A stretch of DNA of 64,000 nucleotides, taken from Promethearchaeia archaeon (GTDB taxonomy: Archaea; Asgardarchaeota; Lokiarchaeia; Sigyniarchaeales; SOKP01). The notes under the pieces are model-generated. The model did no database searches. It was not told the origin of the DNA and saw nothing but the letters and a program-made list of their open reading frames with translations. This document shows, piece by piece, positions 36,371 through 45,127 of the stretch. The stretch covers positions 181,936 to 245,935 of the forward strand of contig JAHQWK010000002.1 of NCBI GenBank assembly GCA_029856145.1. Reading direction: 5' to 3'. The number at the start of each line of letters is the position of its first letter. Positions within the stretch are counted from its first letter, which is position 1. The translations under genes were made by a program, and so were the position numbers.

Positions 36371-36508
36371 TTTAACTCAATTCTCTATATATATTTATTT
36401 CTTTTTGAAACCTAAGAAAAATTAATATTTTCAAAATTTATTTTAATATTATTCTTTTCGAATTTTTATAATTTTTAAATTTTATCAAAAAAATTTATAT
36501 GAAATTTT

Positions 36509-36931
36509 ATGGAACTCAAAAAATACATTAATACATATATAGTTGGTTTTATTGGTTCATTAGTATTACTATTATCTGAATTTTTTTCATGGTTCTCTGA
36601 CTATAATTTAATTGAGGAATATATTTTTTATAGCATAACACCTATAGAAGACTCTTTTCTATATCTATTTCCGTTATTAAGTGGTATTATTTGCTTAATT
36701 GCTAGTATTTTAGTAATATATAAAATTGAGTTAAAAGTTAAATCTGTTATACTATCTCTTGTTGGGTTAGGATTTTTTGTAGTGTTTTTTATTGATTATA
36801 TTATTCACGAAATTATTACCTTCCCAAACCCAGGTATTGGTTTCTATTTAGGGGTAGCTGGATTTCTATTAATACTTTTTAATATATTAAATATGCTATT
36901 AACAATCGAAAAACAAACAGAAGGTAATTAA
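36509..36931 (+). CDS. Small four-helix membrane protein
   Basis: 140 residues with four predicted membrane helices and no recognisable motif. Its stop lies directly before the winged-helix membrane protein, whose probable start is only 2 nt further on, so the two are co-transcribed and may be translationally coupled. That neighbour is a membrane-bound transcription-factor-like protein, so this one may be its sensor or partner (inference from context). The family is not recognised. Confidence 0.65.
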   Translation: MELKKYINTYIVGFIGSLVLLLSEFFSWFSDYNLIEEYIFYSITPIEDSFLYLFPLLSGIICLIASILVIYKIELKVKSVILSLVGLGFFVVFFIDYIIHEIITFPNPGIGFYLGVAGFLLILFNILNMLLTIEKQTEGN

Positions 36932-36933
36932 GA

Positions 36934-37824
36934 ATTTCTAATAAACCTAATGAAACTGAGAAAGAATCCAATGAACAAGATGCTGAGGCAAGTTATTATT
37001 ATGCCCTAAGTCATGATATCCGTAGAAAGATAATAAAAATTATTGGAGACAATGAATATACTACTTTTACTAAACTTAAAAAAGAACTTGGAGTAAGCAC
37101 TGGAACTATATACCATCATCTAGATGCATTGTCAGAATTAGTAGAGCAAAAACAAAATAAAAAATATTATTTACAAGAATTAGGAATCTATGCTTATAAT
37201 TCTTTAAAAAATAATGTTGAAACGATTAAGACCCCCGATTTTGCGCATAGGGAACTTAAATCCCCAATTTTACGCAAATTAATGTGGATTACATCAAAAA
37301 GATTTATCCAGTTTGAAAAAAAAGATAAAAAATTCTCTATCATAATTTCATTAGGAATAATCATCTTAGGAACGATTTTTTGTGGATTAAATGGTTTTTA
37401 TTCGTTTTTATTATTTTTTATGGAGATAAGTCAATATAATTTGGAATTGTTTTTTCAGATATTAATCAGTTTAAGTTTTATAGCAAATTTCTTTATATTT
37501 TTCATTATAATTGAGGGGATCTCTCGATTCTTTTATAAAAAGAATGAGAATATAATAGATTTCTTAGTTTCTTTTGCGATTATTCTATATCCCCTGATTT
37601 TATTCCTTTTAATTCATTTAATTTTCAAATGGGTTAACCTATTAAATGTTAGTATATTTAATTTACTGGATAATGTTCTATTGATTATTTTTCAAGTTTG
37701 GTCATTATGGTTATTATCATATAGTTTATGTGTAAAAAAAGGATTAAAAATCGAAAGTAGTCTAATCATTTCACTTTTACTTCATTATGGTGGTTTTACT
37801 ATAATATTGATTTTTTTGGTTTGA
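36934..37824 (+). CDS. ArsR-type winged-helix protein fused to membrane helices
   Basis: The frame from 36934 encodes 296 residues. Residues about 20-75 are a winged helix: YYYALSHDIRRKIIKIIG and FTKLKKELGVSTGTIYHHLD, as in ArsR/MarR-like regulators. About five membrane helices follow. The first ATG/GTG/TTG in frame is a TTG at 37129, inside the helix-turn-helix, so it cannot be the real start. The codon just after the upstream gene's stop region is ATT (36934, then TCT), 8 nt after a GGT. The 3' end overlaps the convergent ATP-grasp gene by 26 nt. Membrane-bound transcription regulation is likely. Confidence 0.75.
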   Translation: MSNKPNETEKESNEQDAEASYYYALSHDIRRKIIKIIGDNEYTTFTKLKKELGVSTGTIYHHLDALSELVEQKQNKKYYLQELGIYAYNSLKNNVETIKTPDFAHRELKSPILRKLMWITSKRFIQFEKKDKKFSIIISLGIIILGTIFCGLNGFYSFLLFFMEISQYNLELFFQILISLSFIANFFIFFIIIEGISRFFYKKNENIIDFLVSFAIILYPLILFLLIHLIFKWVNLLNVSIFNLLDNVLLIIFQVWSLWLLSYSLCVKKGLKIESSLIISLLLHYGGFTIILIFLV

Positions 37825-39103
37825 AGACATTGAAATTCAAGCTTTCTAAAGATTGAATTATCTCATTTAATCTTATTTTTGAGGAGGATAGGTCCTTTGT
37901 TTTTGTAGCAATAAAACAAGAGTATTGATTATATTCATTAAGTGAAATAGGGGGAGTAACAAATTCAGGGATTATTTTCATTAATTTAGGTAATAGCTCT
38001 TCATGAATTAATTCCATATTTTCAAAATTATTACAATTAAAATCAATTCGCGTGAAGTAAGAATAATCATGTAAATCTATTTCAATCTCACTAATATTTT
38101 TAATCTTAGAATTAAAAATTAGTTCCGCACAATTAAAATTAAGAATCTTCCTTAGCCCTATATATGATGTGGTCAATCTAGGGTTAATCTCTATAAAATT
38201 AAATGATTGTTTATTTTTCTCTATGAAGTCAATACCAAAGTATCCTTCAAATTTAAGAATTTTTAATTTTTTGATGAAAATTGATATTTTATTGATAAGT
38301 TCTTTATAATTTTCCAATGGAGTATATCCTCCAAGGTATTCAGATTCTATATTCTTGATATTAATATTTTGAGAATTCACACTCAAGACTAATGGGTTTA
38401 CATATAAATATGGGGATCCTATTAAAGAAAGACTTAAATCTCTTCCGTCAATAAATTCTTGGATTATATAGTTCCTTTTTTTTTCTAACTTTGTATTAAA
38501 GTCCATGAAGAAATTTAATATTTGAGCCTCTTTTTCAAAGTAGTAAACTGATTCCGCTCCAACTCCATCTTCGGGTTTAATAACAATAGGGCATTTTAAT
38601 TTTCTAAATTTATGAAGTATGAAGTTTTTGTCTAAAAGATTCCCTTTGTAAGGTATTCTGTAAGTTTTTGGTGTTAAAACTTTATTTTTTTTAAAGATTT
38701 TATAAGTGATGATTTTTGATGTCCCATATTTAATCCCCTTTAAATTTGTGCTTAAAATAATTTTATCATGGTTTTTAACGATTTTTGTTAATTCATAAAG
38801 AATTTTCGAAGTTTCTGGAGCAATAATAAACACATACTTAGTATTCTTTACTAAATCCTTGAAAATCTTTAAATAATTATTATTTTTTTTTATTTTTCTT
38901 ACATTATCAGCTTGGATGAATTTGGATAAAAAACATATCCTATAATCTAACATTGTATGAATCTCAAAATCTAAGGCCTTAAAGTCTGTAATAAGCGATC
39001 TTAACATACCAAATCCTTCGCAAAAAAGTGAGGTTGGTATATTAACTTGACTAAAACCGCCACCGGAAACAAATTCAAAAATGAAGATTTTATTTTTGTT
39101 CAA
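37799..39103 (-). CDS. ATP-grasp ligase, MfnD-like (tyramine-glutamate ligase family)
   Basis: 434 residues of the ATP-grasp superfamily. It opens MNKNKIFIFEFVSGGGF and SLFCEGFGMLRSLITDF, the pattern I associate with MfnD/COG1821, which ligates glutamate to tyramine in methanofuran biosynthesis. Nucleotide-binding segments are CPIVIKPEDGVGAESVYYF and YIIQEFIDGRDLSLSLIG, and the metal site is FEGYFGIDFIE...FIEINPRLTTSYIG. Methanofuran carries C1 units in the archaeal Wood-Ljungdahl pathway, which Lokiarchaeia are reported to use. Other COG1821 members serve different cofactors, so the substrate is inferred. Confidence 0.75.
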   Translation of the reverse strand: MNKNKIFIFEFVSGGGFSQVNIPTSLFCEGFGMLRSLITDFKALDFEIHTMLDYRICFLSKFIQADNVRKIKKNNNYLKIFKDLVKNTKYVFIIAPETSKILYELTKIVKNHDKIILSTNLKGIKYGTSKIITYKIFKKNKVLTPKTYRIPYKGNLLDKNFILHKFRKLKCPIVIKPEDGVGAESVYYFEKEAQILNFFMDFNTKLEKKRNYIIQEFIDGRDLSLSLIGSPYLYVNPLVLSVNSQNINIKNIESEYLGGYTPLENYKELINKISIFIKKLKILKFEGYFGIDFIEKNKQSFNFIEINPRLTTSYIGLRKILNFNCAELIFNSKIKNISEIEIDLHDYSYFTRIDFNCNNFENMELIHEELLPKLMKIIPEFVTPPISLNEYNQYSCFIATKTKDLSSSKIRLNEIIQSLESLNFNVFKPKKSIL

Positions 39104-39268
39104 TTTCTACTTTTTTCTTTAAAATATATTTTTTCAAAATTTATTAAATAACTTAGTGACTTATCCTTCAAAATTCTTAATGGATTTAAAAATTTCATCA
39201 AAAGATTTTAAAGGAAACATAAAATATTGTTATATAACCAAAATTTATTAAAAATTGCTGGTTCTGAT

Positions 39269-40498
39269 ATGATTTTTGATGAAGAAACCATGAGAAGGAT
39301 AAGGTATCTTCACTTTAAAACTAAACATTTAGAAGATGCTTTAGAAAAAGAAGATGAACAATTTAGTCCAGATGATTTAAATCTAATATTGGAATATACT
39401 AAGATCTTAAATATTAATTATAAAAATGAAAACCATAAAGAAATACTTAGGGAATTGGATATAACTCAAATTTTTGATGATCCTGTAGCAAATAAGGAAA
39501 TTGAAATTCAAGATATAATGTTTGAATGTTCTCATGCTCTATGGATTATGGCAAAAGCTTATTCCCAATTATCTGAAAAGTATGAAGCGGAAGGGGAATG
39601 GGAGAATGCAATTATAGCTATGACAGAATGTAGCAAGATTTATAAAACAGCTGCTTATTTCAGTGCTGCTGTTGTCCATCAAAAAGAAAAAGGAGAAATT
39701 CTTACTTCAGAAAATCTTGAGTTAAATTCAGAAGAATCAAGAATTATTGCTCAAAGCCTTGCTGCCTTACGAGAAGAAACTAATAATAATATTTATTTTT
39801 CTTCAAAACTATATGCAGGTCTTAGTATGTTATCGAAAAGATTATTCTACCTAAAAAAACATGATGAAAAAAAGAAACAGCAAATTAGAGCTCAATTTCA
39901 TTATGATATGGGAAAGGCATGTTATCTCAAAGCACGTGCTTCCTTGGAATCTTCAATTACATTAATTAATAAAGAAAAGGTATTGAAATTACAGGAAAAA
40001 GCTTTATGGTATTATATTAAAGCTAGAGATATTTGGGAGGATATGTTAAGTAATCTATCACTTTCAAGTGAGGAAAAAGAAAATATTGAATTAAATTTAT
40101 CGATAGTGAAAGATAATTTAAAAGAAAACGATGAGGAGCAATTAGATTACGAGGAAATAAAGAAAATACAAGATCCGGAGCCAATTATCATCATCCCAGA
40201 AAATTTAGCTCCATTCGTTCCAAAAAGTATTATCTATCTAACCAAATTTGTACCTAAGGACCTGAATATCAAACGATTTAAATCATACCAAAAGAAGAAA
40301 TTAGAAGAAAAGATCCCTTATAGCAAAAAAGAAAAATTAATTGATCAAAAGGCTGGAGTTGTAAGGACTATAAACGAGTTAAAACTATTAAAGGAAAATA
40401 ATGAAATTGATGTTGATAAATTTGTTGAACTTATAGAAAAATATTCTACAAAACTAAAAATGATAGATTCTGCTATTGAGAAATTAGCTAAAAGATAA
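39269..40498 (+). CDS. Helical-repeat protein, possible Bro1-like domain
   Basis: About 409 residues, alpha-helical. The first ATG with good context is at 39269; a TTG 14 codons upstream is possible. The segment from about residue 90 to 240 has the helix order of TPR/Bro1 proteins: ALWIMAKAYSQLSEKYEAEG, AIIAMTECSKIYKTAAYFSA, then ESRIIAQSLAALREE and YDMGKACYLKARASL. In Bro1 domains the comparable core is a series of Ala-rich helices with an AxxxF/Y and LAQAQE-type helix. Bro1 proteins (ALIX) act with ESCRT-III in eukaryotes. The resemblance is by eye and needs a profile search; plain TPR is the alternative. Confidence 0.55.
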   Translation: MIFDEETMRRIRYLHFKTKHLEDALEKEDEQFSPDDLNLILEYTKILNINYKNENHKEILRELDITQIFDDPVANKEIEIQDIMFECSHALWIMAKAYSQLSEKYEAEGEWENAIIAMTECSKIYKTAAYFSAAVVHQKEKGEILTSENLELNSEESRIIAQSLAALREETNNNIYFSSKLYAGLSMLSKRLFYLKKHDEKKKQQIRAQFHYDMGKACYLKARASLESSITLINKEKVLKLQEKALWYYIKARDIWEDMLSNLSLSSEEKENIELNLSIVKDNLKENDEEQLDYEEIKKIQDPEPIIIIPENLAPFVPKSIIYLTKFVPKDLNIKRFKSYQKKKLEEKIPYSKKEKLIDQKAGVVRTINELKLLKENNEIDVDKFVELIEKYSTKLKMIDSAIEKLAKR

Positions 40499-40548
40499 AA
40501 AAATAACATAATAATTTTTCATATTTATAAATCTTCTCCTTGTATTGA

Positions 40549-41028
40549 TCATTTTTCTGTTTCAATGTATTTCTTACGATCTTCTTCTATTTCAGCATCC
40601 CTTCGAGATTCTTCTAAAAAAACTAAATCATAAACTTCTTTAAGAACTACACCAATCAACAGTATCTCCATAAGAATGATAAGAGATATCATTAAAATTT
40701 CTAAATTATGTAAATTTTTAAAAAAAAGGATTGAAAATACAAAAACATGCGGTAGATAGATTAAGGTAGCAATTCCTAAACTTTTAGCAAATCTAATTAT
40801 ATTTTTAGTTTCTAATTTGAAAATTTTTTCTAATCTTATAACATTCCATAAATAATACAAAGAAAAAAAAATATTTATAGAACATAAGATAACAATCATA
40901 TCCCTTTCTTGAGATTGAATCCCTATATATGGTTTTAATACAATTGAACCAATCATAAGAGTTATTGAAAATATAAATAGAATTAAAGCTAAAGATAACA
41001 TTCCATCATGGAAATCTTTAAAATCCAA
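40549..41028 (-). CDS. Four-helix membrane protein with charged tail
   Basis: 159 residues with four membrane segments (about 10-31, 43-62, 85-105 and 110-132) and a charged C-terminal helix (FLEESRRDAEIEEDRKKYIE). Not recognised. It converges on the helical-repeat gene (50 nt apart) and diverges from the alpha/beta hydrolase gene. The acidic tail may contact a soluble partner, but nothing in the sequence shows which. Confidence 0.62.
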   Translation of the reverse strand: MDFKDFHDGMLSLALILFIFSITLMIGSIVLKPYIGIQSQERDMIVILCSINIFFSLYYLWNVIRLEKIFKLETKNIIRFAKSLGIATLIYLPHVFVFSILFFKNLHNLEILMISLIILMEILLIGVVLKEVYDLVFLEESRRDAEIEEDRKKYIETEK

Positions 41029-41152
41029 GAGTTGACCACTATTCTATAAATATTATATAAATTGAATTCTTACTTATGAAAGAAAGTTATAATGTATTAA
41101 GGTATTTTGTTTTCATAAATAATTATTATTAAGGATAAATTTGAGATTTATA

Positions 41153-41887
41153 ATGAATGATTTGGAAATTGAAGATGTTGATATTCCTATAAAAACAGAT
41201 AGTATTAAACTGAAAGGATCAATATATTATAACTTAGAAACCCCATTAAAAGCTCCATGGATTATAATTTTAGCAGGATTTCTAGCTCATCGAGGTAGTG
41301 ATTTTGTTAAAGATTTTATTAATAGATTTGTGAGCGAGAGATACTACGTTTTATCTTATGATTATCGAGGTCATGGAGAGAAGATAAACAATGTTGATAA
41401 ATTTGAACTCTATAAATTGACACCAAAAATATTTTCAGATATTTCTGAAGTTTTAAGTTGGGTTTTGGAGAATCAATCTAATAGACTTTTAAAAGAAAAA
41501 ATTATCCTTTTTGGAAGAAGTTATGGTGGTGGTATCGTCTTAACCTATGGTTTTATAGATGTAAGAGTGAAATATTTAATTGCTCTATGTGCTAGATATG
41601 ACTATTCAACAGTTCAATTAAAAATTCCTGATGATCTAAAAATAAAGATGTCAAAAATAATAAGTCCAAAGTATTTTTTAACAAATAATCCAAGAAATAA
41701 TGAAAGAGTCCTTCTAGCACATTGTAAAGATGATAAAAGAATTCCATTTAGCAATGTTCTTGAAATTAAGGAGCATTTAGGTTTAAGGGAAGATAATGTA
41801 TTAATATATGAAAATGGAGGTCATTCATTTGAGGGCCATAAAGATCATATATTTAACCGTATTATAGAATTCTTAAAAGAAATATAA
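41153..41887 (+). CDS. Alpha/beta hydrolase
   Basis: 244 residues with the alpha/beta-hydrolase fold. The oxyanion region is IIILAGFLAHRGSD, the strand 4 segment is YVLSYDYRGHGE, the nucleophile elbow is FGRSYGGGIVL (Ser in GxSxGG), the acid is in LAHCKDDKRIPF and the base His in YENGGHSFEGHKDH. The triad is complete. The pattern is that of the dienelactone hydrolase/acylaminoacyl-peptidase-like group (LIP-like esterases). ATG at 41153 is chosen; the TTG at 41141 adds four residues. It is followed 51 nt later by prs. The substrate is unknown. Confidence 0.88.
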   Translation: MNDLEIEDVDIPIKTDSIKLKGSIYYNLETPLKAPWIIILAGFLAHRGSDFVKDFINRFVSERYYVLSYDYRGHGEKINNVDKFELYKLTPKIFSDISEVLSWVLENQSNRLLKEKIILFGRSYGGGIVLTYGFIDVRVKYLIALCARYDYSTVQLKIPDDLKIKMSKIISPKYFLTNNPRNNERVLLAHCKDDKRIPFSNVLEIKEHLGLREDNVLIYENGGHSFEGHKDHIFNRIIEFLKEI

Positions 41888-41938
41888 GAAAGGAAATAAT
41901 AAATTATATATCAATTATAATATTAATTGGTGAGATTT

Positions 41939-42841
41939 TTGGAAAAAATAGTTATAGTAGGACCTTCGTCGCAAATTCTTGGCGTTAAAATAGCACAAGA
42001 ACTAGGTATTGAATCAATAAATACAGATATTAAAAAATTTCCAGATGGAGAAAATTATCTTAGAATTAATATAGAAGATGAGACTTTAATTGCCGGAAAA
42101 GAGGTAATAATTGTACAATCAACAGGTCCTAGTGCTAGTGCTGATCAAAATGCTAGGCTAATGGAACTTTTTATGATGATCGATTCGGTTAAACGTATGG
42201 GTGCAGTAAAAATAATTGCTGTTGTTCCTTATTTGGCTTATACGCGTCAAGATAAAATATTTAGACCAGGCGAAACTCAATTTGCAAATGCTATTATCCA
42301 TATGATCAACTATTTTGGGATTGATGAACTTTATTCAGTTGATGTTCATGCGCCAATAGTATTAAATGAGTGTACGTGTAAAGCGATTAACATTGATTCT
42401 ATGAAATTACTTGCTGATTATATTAAATCAATTGGAGCTAGAAATATCGTAGTAGTAGCCCCAGATAAAGGTGCTGTTGAAAGATCTGGTGCTTTTGCTA
42501 ACTACTTTGGTGAGAATGTTCCTGTAGAAGTATTTGAAAAAGAACGAGATGTTAAAACGGGTGAAATAAAAATGAGTGGTGCTCTGAATCTCAAAAATAA
42601 AGATGTTGTTATTGCAGATGATATTATTGCTACAGGGGGTACTATGGCAACTGCAATAAAATTGGCAAAAACTAGTGGTGCTAAGAAAGTCTTTGCAGTA
42701 GCTACCCATGCATTATTGCTGGAACAGGCAAAATATAGGATTCTAAAAGCGGGAGCAGATGAAATTATTGGTACAGACTCAATTGACAATGAAGTTTGTA
42801 AAGTTTCATTAGCCAAAATTATTGCTGATTACTTAAAATAA
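41939..42841 (+). CDS. prs: Ribose-phosphate pyrophosphokinase (PRPP synthetase)
   Basis: Makes PRPP from ribose 5-phosphate and ATP for nucleotide, His and Trp synthesis. 300 residues with KIVIVGPSSQILGVKIAQEL, FPDGENYLRI, AVVPYLAYTRQDKIF (the flexible loop with RQD), VDVHAPIV, VVAPDKGAVERSG and the PRPP loop VVIADDIIATGGTMATAI. The TTG at 41939 is chosen: it gives the expected N-terminus and sits 5 nt after the SD motif GGTGA at 41929-41933. Upstream TTG/GTG codons at 41927 and 41930 overlap that motif. The size fits archaeal class III-like enzymes. Confidence 0.95.
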   Translation: MEKIVIVGPSSQILGVKIAQELGIESINTDIKKFPDGENYLRINIEDETLIAGKEVIIVQSTGPSASADQNARLMELFMMIDSVKRMGAVKIIAVVPYLAYTRQDKIFRPGETQFANAIIHMINYFGIDELYSVDVHAPIVLNECTCKAINIDSMKLLADYIKSIGARNIVVVAPDKGAVERSGAFANYFGENVPVEVFEKERDVKTGEIKMSGALNLKNKDVVIADDIIATGGTMATAIKLAKTSGAKKVFAVATHALLLEQAKYRILKAGADEIIGTDSIDNEVCKVSLAKIIADYLK

Positions 42842-42855
42842 ATTTTTTTTAAATA

Positions 42856-43398
42856 TCAATAGTTATTAATAATTTCTAACACAGTTTTTCTTGTTTTTTT
42901 CTTTAAATCCTCAATGGAATAATTATTGTGTATTAAATAATCAGCGTTTTCTAAAACTTTATCAAGTCCAAATTCAATTTCTCTTTTATCTCTCTCTTTT
43001 AAATCCTCTAAACTCTTAGGATCGTCACTGCGATTTCTTTCAAATAGGTGTCTGAATCTTTTTTCTTCATCAACTATAATAGCTATAATTGGGAATTTCC
43101 AATATTTTCTAAAAATGTTGACTTCAGAGAGAGACCTAACTCCATCAACAAAAATAATTTCTTTATTCTTCTTTTTTATTAATTCTACACATTTTTCAGC
43201 GATTATCGCGGGTCCACTTTTTTCGCGTAATTCTTTAGCAATTTTACCTATATTTTTCCCAGAAGGTTCTAAATTCCTTTTTTTAACTTCATCTCGAACA
43301 ACATCACCCATTGTTACGATAATCCCTAAATCTTCAATTGCCTCTATTGCAGTGGTTTTCCCGGACCCTGGAAGACCTACTATTGTTATTACTTTCAT
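42856..43398 (-). CDS. UPF0200-type nucleoside/nucleotide kinase (CoaE-related)
   Basis: 180 residues, P-loop kinase. Walker A is IVGLPGSGKTTAIEAI near residue 6. The archaeal UPF0200 pattern follows: VTMGDVVRDEVKKRNLEP, GKIAKELREKSGPAIIAEKC, VDGVRSLSEVNIFRKYW and a LID-like HLFERNRSDDP. It belongs to the adenylate-kinase/dephospho-CoA-kinase group, and some relatives are annotated as dephospho-CoA kinase; the substrate here is not proven. It converges on prs (14-nt gap) and is divergent from the JAMM gene. Confidence 0.85.
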   Translation of the reverse strand: MKVITIVGLPGSGKTTAIEAIEDLGIIVTMGDVVRDEVKKRNLEPSGKNIGKIAKELREKSGPAIIAEKCVELIKKKNKEIIFVDGVRSLSEVNIFRKYWKFPIIAIIVDEEKRFRHLFERNRSDDPKSLEDLKERDKREIEFGLDKVLENADYLIHNNYSIEDLKKKTRKTVLEIINNY

Positions 43399-43516
43399 TT
43401 TTAAATAAAAATTTCATTGAATATAATTTATATATTTAGACTTTGTTTAAATTCTATATAGGTTAAGAAATAAAATTTATAAAGTATAACATAACATAGC
43501 ATTAAATGCAGAAGTT

Positions 43517-44647
43517 ATGAAGAAAAATAAAAAGATTGATCCTTTCAAAACTCCAGTACTATTAACTGTAAAAGCATATGAGAGAATTGTAGGGTATGCG
43601 ATAAGATATGCTAATGAGGATCAAAACCCGGACAAATGGCGTGAAGTATATGGAATCTTAATTGGATCTATTGAGAATAACGCTAAAGTCATTGTAAAAG
43701 ATGCAATTCCGATGGTTGTTGGCAGTAGAGCGGGAGTGCAATTCGAAAATAAGCAGTATGTTGATATGTCTCAAATTGATGCATCTGTGTTCGAGCGATC
43801 TATTCAAGATAAGAAAAACGATTTTATAATAGGTTGGTTTCACACTCACCCTGGATTTGGGTTTTTCTATAGTCCTATCGACTGTATGACTCAATTAGGA
43901 TATCAGATCCCTAATCCTTATGCTGTCGGGTTAATTTTTGATCATTGTAAGAAAGAATCTGATCTACATTTTCTAGGAATTGCAGGATTAAGATTAAAAG
44001 ATCCTGAATTAGGGATTTCCTCATCCTATGATTTAATAGAAATGAAATATGAAATAGAAGAGAAAAAGATGGTACAGGAAATTGAGACTGTAATAAAAGA
44101 TGTAGATAAAAATATCGGTAAAGCCTTAAAGGAAATTAAATATATTGATGAAGGACTCCGAAAGAAGGGCCTAGCTCAGTTACAGAGGAACTATGGATTA
44201 ATTTTAGTACCTAAGGAAGATATAATAGTTACTGACGATGAAGAAATTGCAGAAGAAGATGAAAAGTATTTATATGAGTGGGATCCTGAATTTTTTAAAA
44301 AATCTTACCGTATTCCGAAATTTAGAGAAAAAATCGAAAAAGTAGTTGCTACTGCTTATGACGAATTAGATGATCTACTTGGAAAAAACGATAAGGAAAA
44401 ATGTGAGATTAGAAGAGGAAAATTAACTAAAAAAATTCAAAATTTATTAAAAAAACCAAATGAATGGTATGATAAATTAATGGATGATTTTTCAAAAAGA
44501 ATTGAAACTATATTTCCATATTATTCATATTTAGATACAGATGAAAGGAAAGTTATTGAATATTTCGAAGAGAGAAGTTCTGAATATTTCAAGATTTTGG
44601 ATGAATTGAATAGAAGATCCAAATTAAATTTAGAAGGATTTGGATGA
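43517..44647 (+). CDS. JAMM/MPN metallopeptidase, Rpn11/CSN5-like
   Basis: A zinc isopeptidase-type protein of 376 residues. The JAMM motif is complete: E43 (WREVYGILIG), H109 and H111 in WFHTHPGFGFFYSPIDCMTQ, S119 and D122, with the spacing HxH-x7-S-x2-D. The sequence HTHPGFG resembles Rpn11 (HSHPGFG) more than bacterial JAMM proteins. A helical C-terminal region (about 200-376) has acidic and basic stretches and no other motif. Rpn11-like proteins in Asgard archaea occur with ubiquitin-E1-E2 genes, but none is in this window. It has a TATA-like ttataaa near 43477 about 40 nt upstream. Deubiquitinase activity is inferred. Confidence 0.92.
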   Translation: MKKNKKIDPFKTPVLLTVKAYERIVGYAIRYANEDQNPDKWREVYGILIGSIENNAKVIVKDAIPMVVGSRAGVQFENKQYVDMSQIDASVFERSIQDKKNDFIIGWFHTHPGFGFFYSPIDCMTQLGYQIPNPYAVGLIFDHCKKESDLHFLGIAGLRLKDPELGISSSYDLIEMKYEIEEKKMVQEIETVIKDVDKNIGKALKEIKYIDEGLRKKGLAQLQRNYGLILVPKEDIIVTDDEEIAEEDEKYLYEWDPEFFKKSYRIPKFREKIEKVVATAYDELDDLLGKNDKEKCEIRRGKLTKKIQNLLKKPNEWYDKLMDDFSKRIETIFPYYSYLDTDERKVIEYFEERSSEYFKILDELNRRSKLNLEGFG

Positions 44648-44788
44648 AAATATTTTGTTTTGTAATTATCAAACTTTAAAAATATAAAAAAATATAATCA
44701 ACTTAGGAACTTTAATAAAATGTTATGTATATAATATAATTATTAAGAATTAGCTTCTTTTTAATAAAGTATAAAATTTTCACGGTTA

Positions 44789-45124
44789 ATGAGATTCATG
44801 GTTAATCAGACTACAATTATAATAAGACACAGAAACGATAAAGAGAAGTCAATTAAAGACGCTATTTTTGCATTTTCTGGAGGCAGAAAATCATTATTAA
44901 TAAAGGGTGAAGGGGAAGAAATCAGCACAGCAGTGGAAGTAGCTGAAATTCTAAAAAATCGCATGTATCCTAGATTAGAAATTGCAAATGTGTCTTTAGG
45001 AAGTCGTCCCTATTTTGTTAGCAGACAACGTGGGTACCAGAATAAAAATACTAAAACTAATAAGAAAAAAATTGATAGAGTTTCTAACATTGAAATTACT
45101 CTTCAAACTATATCAATAACATAA
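44789..45124 (+). CDS. Alba family nucleic-acid-binding protein
   Basis: Alba proteins bind DNA and RNA, compact chromatin and contribute to RNA metabolism. 111 residues, with DAIFAFSGGRKSLLIKGEGE, ISTAVEVAEILKNRMYPRLE (typical Alba alpha-2/beta-3) and a C-terminal VSNIEITLQT. The usual N-terminal IxIGxKP is replaced by NQTTIIIRHRND. Start codons ATG at 44789 or three codons later are both acceptable. A TATA-like ATATAATATAAT lies near 44729. The next gene begins only 3 nt after its stop and is probably co-transcribed. Confidence 0.88.
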   Translation: MRFMVNQTTIIIRHRNDKEKSIKDAIFAFSGGRKSLLIKGEGEEISTAVEVAEILKNRMYPRLEIANVSLGSRPYFVSRQRGYQNKNTKTNKKKIDRVSNIEITLQTISIT

Positions 45125-45127
45125 GTT

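Noticed and set aside
42428..42816. Reverse-strand reading frames inside prs
   Set aside because: They are shadows of a strongly conserved gene and have no recognisable protein features.
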